Origin: Pseudomonadota bacterium | Lineage (GTDB): Bacteria > Chloroflexota > UBA6077 > JAJPGT01 | NCBI GenBank assembly: GCA_021325655.1 | Contig: JAJPGT010000096.1 | Location: forward strand, 62,001 to 126,000 | Reading direction: 5' to 3' | DNA: 64,000 nucleotides | In this document: in pieces, positions 61,235-64,000 of the stretch | Numbering within the stretch: position 1 is the stretch's first letter | Layout: every line of letters begins with the position of its first letter | Notes under the pieces: model-generated | Database searches by the model: none | Told to the model about the DNA's origin: nothing | The model's input: the letters and a program-made list of their open reading frames with translations, nothing else | Made by a program: the position numbers and the translations under genes

Positions 61235-62758
61235 TCAGCGGTCGGCCGCGCGCGGGCGCGAGCCTGCCGGGCTGGCGCTGGCGATCTGGCCGCCGGGTAG
61301 ATCGCTCGGCTCGGCCTCGGGTGCCAGCGGGAGGCGCACCGTGAAGGTGCTGCCCTGGCCAAGAGTGCTCTCCGCGGCCACGGTGCCGCCGTGCGCCGCG
61401 GCCAGGTACTGTACGATCGCCAGCCCCAGCCCGGTGCCACCGGTGCGGCGTGAGCGCGCCCGGTCGACTTTGTAGAAGCGCTCGAAGATGTGGGGCAGGT
61501 CGTCCGACGGGATGCCGACGCCGGTATCAGCGACGCGGATGACGGCCCAGCGGTCCTCGACGCTGAGCGTCAGCGTCACCCGGCCCTGGTGAGGCGTGTG
61601 GCGCAGCGCGTTATCTACCAGGTTCCAGAGGAGTTGCTTCAGCCGGTCGGCATCGCCCAGCACCGGTGCGTGGGCTCGCAGCTCCAGGGAGACCTCCGGG
61701 CCTTCGGCCAGCAGCAGCGCCTGCTCGTAGACCTCGCGGACGACCTCTTCGAGCGCCAGGGGCGTTCGATGCACGGACTGGCGCGCGTCGGACTGCGCCA
61801 GGAGGAGCAGGTCGTCCACCAGCCGCGCCATTCGGCGCGCCTCGGCATCCGCGTCCCGCAGGTACTCCTCGCGGGCCAGCGGGTCCGGATCCCGGCGGAG
61901 GAGGTCCAGGTTGCCCCGCAGCACGGTCAGCGGAGTGCGGAGCTCGTGGGAGGTGTCGGCCAGGAAGGCGCGCTGCCGCTGCGCCGCCTCGTCCAGGCGA
62001 GCGATCATCGCGTTGAAAGCGCGGGCGAGCTGCCCCACCTCGTCGTCCCGGCACGGCACCTCCAGGCGGGTGTTCGTCTGGCCAGTCTGGGCAATGCCGA
62101 GCGCGGTGGAGGTGATCTGCTGCAGCGGTCGGAGCGCGCGCCCGGCCAGCCACCAGCCCACCGCGGCGGCCAGGCCCAGGGCAAGCACGGCGCCGAGCGC
62201 TAGCAGCCGCAGCACGCTCGCCATCGTCGCGCGCATCGCTTGCAGCGAGGCGGCGACCTGCACGGATCCGATCGGCCGCCCCTGCACCAGGATCGGGTGG
62301 ATGAGCACCCGCAGCGGCTGGCCGTCGGGTGCAACGATCTCCGCCATCTCGTCCTGGCTGGGCGGCAGCGCGTAAGCTGGCGCCAGCGGCGCGTGCACAT
62401 CGCTCTCCGAGCTGGCGAGTACCCGGCCGCGGTCGTCCAGCACCTGGATCAGCAGACCCGAGGCGCTCGCGTCCTCCAGCACCGGTAGGCCCAGACGGCC
62501 GGGCGGGATGTCCTCCGGCCGCAGGGTGCTGCCTGGGACCCGGTGCAAGGCCCGCTCGGTCTGGCGCGCCTGGAGGGCGAGCTGTGTATCCACCTGGTCG
62601 GACAGGGTGTTCAGCAGCGTCAGGTACAGCAGCGCCGAGAACAGGAGCAGGGTGGCGGCCAGCAGAACAGCGTAGAGCAGCCCGAAGCGGACGCGCAGCG
62701 AGGTGGCGAACCAGGGCCGGCCGCTGAGGCGGAGGGACCAGCGGGCCGCGGGGCTCAT
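61235..62758 (-). CDS. sensor histidine kinase with large extracytoplasmic domain
   Basis: 507 residues; ATG overlaps the regulator stop (ATGA). TM1 (about 22-48), an extracytoplasmic domain of about 140 residues (GLLIQVLDDRGRVLAS), TM2 (about 182-205), HAMP (about 205-258), HisKA with His in LADTSHELRTPLTV, N-box NLVDNALRHTPH, DTGVGIPSDDL and GTGLGLAIVQY. A C-terminal tail of about 20 low-complexity residues is unusual. Cognate kinase of the next gene. Confidence 0.94.
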   Translation of the reverse strand: MSPAARWSLRLSGRPWFATSLRVRFGLLYAVLLAATLLLFSALLYLTLLNTLSDQVDTQLALQARQTERALHRVPGSTLRPEDIPPGRLGLPVLEDASASGLLIQVLDDRGRVLASSESDVHAPLAPAYALPPSQDEMAEIVAPDGQPLRVLIHPILVQGRPIGSVQVAASLQAMRATMASVLRLLALGAVLALGLAAAVGWWLAGRALRPLQQITSTALGIAQTGQTNTRLEVPCRDDEVGQLARAFNAMIARLDEAAQRQRAFLADTSHELRTPLTVLRGNLDLLRRDPDPLAREEYLRDADAEARRMARLVDDLLLLAQSDARQSVHRTPLALEEVVREVYEQALLLAEGPEVSLELRAHAPVLGDADRLKQLLWNLVDNALRHTPHQGRVTLTLSVEDRWAVIRVADTGVGIPSDDLPHIFERFYKVDRARSRRTGGTGLGLAIVQYLAAAHGGTVAAESTLGQGSTFTVRLPLAPEAEPSDLPGGQIASASPAGSRPRAADR

Positions 62759-63462
62759 GGCTCCTGGCGGAGGGAGTAGCCGACGCCGCGCAGCGTGTGC
62801 AGCAGCCGGGGCGCGCCGGCCGCCTCCAGCTTCTCGCGCAGCGAACGGATGTACACATCGATCACGTTGGAGTTCCCCAGGAAATCCGAGTTCCAGACAG
62901 CTCGGAAGATCTGCTCGCGGCTGAGCACGTGGCGCGGGTGGCGCAAGAAGAACTCCAGCAGGTCGAATTCCTTCGCCGTCAGCTCCAGCCGCCTACCCCC
63001 TCGGCGCGCCTCGCGGGTGATGGGGTTCAGCGTCAGGTCCGCGAACGACAGCTCTTCTCCGGCGCCCGAGGCGGGAGCGCGCCGGCGGAGTAGCGCTCGC
63101 ACCCGGGCGAGGAGCTCCTCAAGCGCGAACGGCTTCACGAGGTAATCGTCGGCGCCGCTCTCGAATCCGCTCACCTTGTCCGGCACGGTGTCACGCGCCG
63201 TCAGCATCAAGACCGGCGTATCGGACACCTCGCGGAGCCGGCGGCACACCTCCAGCCCGTCGATGCCGGGCAGCAGGAGGTCGAGCACGATCAGGTCGAA
63301 GTCGGCGCGCTGGAGCGCGGCCAGCGCCTCGTGGCCGTCGCCGGCGAGCTCGACCCGGTAGCCTTCGAGCCCCAGCCCGCGCCGCAGCACGGCCTGGATC
63401 TTCGGATCGTCGTCGACGACCAGGATCCGCGCGATGGATTGCGCTGTGGGCGCCTCGCTCAT
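62755..63462 (-). CDS. OmpR/PhoB-family response regulator
   Basis: 235 residues from the ATG at 63462. Receiver: LVVDDDPK, Asp in VLDLLLPGIDG, LMLTARDT, LVKPFALEEL. Winged helix: LELTAKEFDLLEFFLRHP, VIDVYIRSLREKLE, TLRGVGYSLR. A TACAAT -10 lies 11 bases before the ATG. The repeat at 63512-63538 upstream may be its binding site. Confidence 0.95.
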   Translation of the reverse strand: MSEAPTAQSIARILVVDDDPKIQAVLRRGLGLEGYRVELAGDGHEALAALQRADFDLIVLDLLLPGIDGLEVCRRLREVSDTPVLMLTARDTVPDKVSGFESGADDYLVKPFALEELLARVRALLRRRAPASGAGEELSFADLTLNPITREARRGGRRLELTAKEFDLLEFFLRHPRHVLSREQIFRAVWNSDFLGNSNVIDVYIRSLREKLEAAGAPRLLHTLRGVGYSLRQEP

Positions 63463-63511
63463 GGCGCCCAATTGTACCCGGACCCCGGGCCCGAGTCCTG
63501 AGAAAAGAGGC

Positions 63512-63538
63512 TTCATCCCCGCTTCATGAACATTTCAC
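63512..63538 (+). promoter_or_regulatory. Pho-box-like direct repeats
   Basis: TTCAT (63512-63516), TTCAT (63523-63527) and TTCAC (63534-63538) occur at an exact 11-base period in the divergent region between the OmpR/PhoB-type regulator and the partial gene. This is the spacing of tandem OmpR/PhoB-family half-sites. Confidence 0.55.
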
Positions 63539-63637
63539 CGCGACCTCACGTTGGGGCAAGGTGGTGGGACGTAGGCTAGCGACGGAGCAGCGGACCGGGA
63601 CGTTCGGGGGCGGCTCGAGAAACCTCGGAGGGAGGCT

Positions 63638-64000
63638 ATGGCGGCATCGTTGCCGGCATCCCAGAAGGCGCGTAGCGCGCGCGCCGTCGAGCAGTGGGCA
63701 TCGCCGGCGGGCGAGGCTGGAGCTCGTCTGGGAGCGCCCGCGGACCTCGGTCCGTCGACACAGCAGGGCAGCGCCGCGCGGGGGGGACGGCTCTTCGCCG
63801 CCATGGCCGCGCTTCGCCTCAGCGCCCTGTGCCCGGCCTCAGCCCCAGCGCTGGATGGCCAGGCGGTTCGGCTCATTCCGCTTGACCAGCGCCTCCCGCT
63901 GCCCGGCTGGGCCACACTGCCCGAGCTGGCACGGACCTGTCTGGAGCTGCGCGAGCGCGAGCGCCTCAGCGTGGGGGCGATCGCCTCGCTGGTGGGCGCG
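63638..64000 (+). CDS. unidentified protein, C-terminus beyond window
   Basis: Open frame of 121 codons to the window edge, ATG at 63638 preceded by GGAGG. The first 60 residues are low-complexity (Ala/Gly/Arg/Ser). After AMAALRLSALCP comes IPLDQRLPLPGWATLPELARTC and the charged helix LELRERERLSVGAIASLVGA, which may start a helix-turn-helix or other domain. I do not recognise the family. It is divergent from the response regulator, sharing its Pho-box-like region. Confidence 0.5.
   Translation, partial: MAASLPASQKARSARAVEQWASPAGEAGARLGAPADLGPSTQQGSAARGGRLFAAMAALRLSALCPASAPALDGQAVRLIPLDQRLPLPGWATLPELARTCLELRERERLSVGAIASLVGA

Overview
The window is a high-GC, gene-dense bacterial chromosome segment with no rRNA, tRNA, CRISPR array, insertion sequence or phage gene visible. 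Gene families and style (Thr/Pro-linked secreted proteins, cupredoxin repeats, rpsO-pnp, DUF2723, DUF6062, SHOCT, GTG starts with strong AAGGAGG sites) point to Chloroflexota, most likely Thermomicrobia (Sphaerobacter-like). This is inference from protein style; no marker-gene phylogeny was possible.

Layout. 1-4.5 kb: end of a DUF2723 membrane protein, a PepSY protein, a SHOCT protein and an OmpR-type two-component pair with a Met-rich sensor loop. 4.5-13.8 kb: one tight eight-gene minus-strand operon, IclR regulator - three glutamate-synthase-like subunits - four sarcosine-oxidase-like subunits, the gene set of N-methylglutamate synthase plus N-methylglutamate dehydrogenase (or a related N-methyl amino acid oxidation system). 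13.9-17.4 kb: a large secreted protein with an RCC1 propeller and five cupredoxin domains. 17.5-31.3 kb: mixed housekeeping and accessory genes (CHASE3 kinase, DinB protein, decayed FAH gene, secreted phosphoesterase, quinone oxidoreductase, lone receiver, WYL regulator, Ogt and AlkA alkylation repair, SDR, a nitrilase-fold protein lacking its cysteine, M20 peptidase). 31.5-36.3 kb: dapB-asd-dapA (lysine/diaminopimelate) followed by a frameshifted IlvD/Edd dehydratase. 37.3-40.3 kb: rpsO-pnp with intrinsic terminators; pnp carries an RGG-rich tail and a one-base frameshift. 41.6-51.7 kb: GT39 glycosyltransferase, then export systems: a DrrAB-like ABC pair, a MarR regulator and an MFS exporter sharing a 14-bp operator, and a MacAB-like efflux operon with an exceptionally long adaptor. 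51.7-64 kb: PLP enzyme, GT-B glycosyltransferase, LysM-NlpC/P60 cell wall hydrolase, acuB plus a fused acuC-acuA gene, seven-iron ferredoxin, HD-GYP protein, intact FAH enzyme, a second OmpR-type two-component pair with a Pho-box-like repeat, and a partial unidentified gene.

The most interesting items are the N-methylglutamate-type operon with an Fe-S-containing alpha subunit, the AcuC-AcuA deacetylase-acetyltransferase fusion, the penta-cupredoxin RCC1 protein, the symmetric cysteine-tipped coiled-coil adaptor, and the duplicated MarR operator. Two single-base deletions in short G/C runs (pnp, ilvD-like) may be sequencing or assembly indels rather than biology.
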